DNA of 64,000 bases, from positions 124,001 to 188,000 of the forward strand of contig JARLIM010000021.1 of the NCBI GenBank assembly GCA_031291725.1, written 5' to 3'. The stretch is from Acetobacteraceae bacterium (GTDB taxonomy: Bacteria > Pseudomonadota > Alphaproteobacteria > Acetobacterales > Acetobacteraceae). The notes under the pieces were generated by a model. The model was not told the DNA's origin. It saw only the letters and a list, made by a program, of their open reading frames with translations, and made no database searches. Made by a program: the position numbers and the translations under genes. Below are positions 63,301 to 64,000 of the stretch, piece by piece; within the stretch, counting starts at the first letter, position 1; the number at the start of each line of letters is the position of its first letter.

Positions 63301-64000
63301 AACCCTTCTTCCTCACTCCCTCGCGCCGCCCTTGTCACGGGTGGTGCCCGTCGTGTTGGGCGTGCGATTGCGCTGGCCTTGGCCGGGCGAGGCTTTTCCA
63401 TCGCCCTGCATTGCCGCGACAGCCAAGCCGACGCTGATCAGACCGCCGCCGAAATCCGCGCGTTGGGCGTGCAATGCGTTATCCTCAAGGCGCGCCTGGA
63501 GCGTGAGGACGAGGTGGCGCGGCTGATCCCGTGCGCCACAGACGCGCTCGGCCCACTCGGCGTTCTGGTCAACAATGCCTCGGTGTTCGAGCGCGATGAG
63601 TGGAACGATGCCAGCCGGGCGAGTTGGGATGCGCATATGGAGGCCAATCTGCGCGCGCCCTTTGTGCTGATGCAGGATTTCGCGCGCCTGCTGCCAGCCG
63701 ACCGCCAGGGCTTGATCGTCAATCTGCTCGATCAGCGCGTCTGGTCACTCACCCCGCATTTCGTCTCCTACACCATTTCCAAGGCAGCGCTGTGGACGTT
63801 GACGCAGACAATGGCGCTGGCACTTGCCCCGCGCATCCGCGTCAACGGCATCGGCCCTGGCCCTACATTGCCAAGTCTGCGTCAGAGCGAGGCGCAATTT
63901 GCCAACCAATGCGCCTCCGTGCCGCTCAAGCATGGCAGCTCCCCGCAGGAAATCGGTGCCGCGGTGCTCGCAATGCTGGATTTGCCCGCCATGACCGGGC
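63301..64000 (+). CDS. Short-chain dehydrogenase/reductase, 3' truncated by window
   Basis: The first 233 residues are in the window. The NAD(P) motif is in ALVTGGARRVGRAIALALAG (GGARRVG; residues ~12-30), followed by VNNASVF and a YTISKAALWT catalytic Tyr-x3-Lys. The GARRVG form resembles the FolM/PTR1-like dihydromonapterin or dihydropteridine reductases, so a pteridine role is possible but not shown. The stop is beyond the window. Confidence 0.85.

Noticed and set aside
1-64000. CRISPR arrays, prophage, intact transposases, rRNA or tRNA genes
   Set aside because: No regular direct repeats with spacers, no integrase or transposase proteins and no tRNA-like cloverleaf were seen by eye. A tRNAscan or ISfinder run could still find small or degraded copies.

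Overview
This 64 kb window is a GC-rich piece of an alphaproteobacterial chromosome. Gene content and order (bamA-skp-lpxD-fabZ-lpxA-lpxI, purN/purM-perM-hdaA-ppk-ppx, dnaJ-like-cobS-cobT beside bolA, COQ9, UbiK, MucR, phasin, a BBP2-type porin) point to Rhodospirillales, most likely an Acetobacteraceae-like bacterium. The placement is inferred from synteny and family membership only, with no database search. Most of the window is housekeeping sequence. I see no rRNA, tRNA, CRISPR array, prophage or intact insertion sequence.

Layout. 1-2.4 kb: the end of comEC and an unknown gene. 2.4-6.3 kb: a tightly overlapping lipid A/Kdo operon on the minus strand (lpxL-like, lpxK, waaA, DUF374 acyltransferase), divergent from rsmD. 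7-11 kb: bolA divergent from a J-domain gene, cobS and cobT. 11-12.7 kb: a TPR/glycosyltransferase-9-like protein and gloA. 12.7-19.3 kb: the envelope operon bamA-skp-lpxD-fabZ-lpxA-lpxI. 19.5-22.8 kb: an unknown 400-residue protein, aroC and fabI. 23-25 kb: pdxH and an APH-kinase fusion. 25.1-27.2 kb: a universal stress protein, a MarR regulator and a pirin with a perfect 16-bp palindrome in front of it. 27.5-28.7 kb: a porin. 28.8-33.1 kb: two methyltransferases and ubiA, divergent from rsmE-gshA. 33.2-37.2 kb: a large SARP-like regulator, galE and mucR. 37.2-43 kb: histidine phosphatase, GST, prs, a lipoprotein, pgeF, a MidA-type methyltransferase and lgt. 43-46.2 kb: ubiK, a YbjN-like gene, proC, COQ9 and a phasin. 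46.2-46.7 kb: an isolated AT-richer unknown gene. 46.9-55.7 kb: a catabolic-looking block. 55.7-64 kb: purN, purM, perM, hdaA, ppk, ppx and an SDR gene cut by the window edge.

The most distinctive part is 46.9-55.7 kb. A PrpF/4-oxalomesaconate tautomerase-family isomerase is divergent from a thiolase-fold protein that lacks the usual nucleophilic Cys and is translationally coupled to a DUF35 Zn-ribbon/OB partner. These are followed by a complete three-gene TRAP transporter, the TcuB/TcuA tricarballylate oxidation pair, and a 46-residue membrane protein. I infer uptake and oxidation of a tricarballylate-like acid, isomerisation of an aconitate-like product, and possibly CoA-dependent carbon-carbon cleavage; the substrate is not proven.

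Two families of intergenic palindromic repeats are also present. One (10889-10994 and 55718-55795) is a nested palindrome built around CAATTCC-N3-GGAATTG. The other (44026-44050, 56383-56472, 63241-63265) shares a 25-nt core, and one copy appears to carry the start codon and Shine-Dalgarno of proC.
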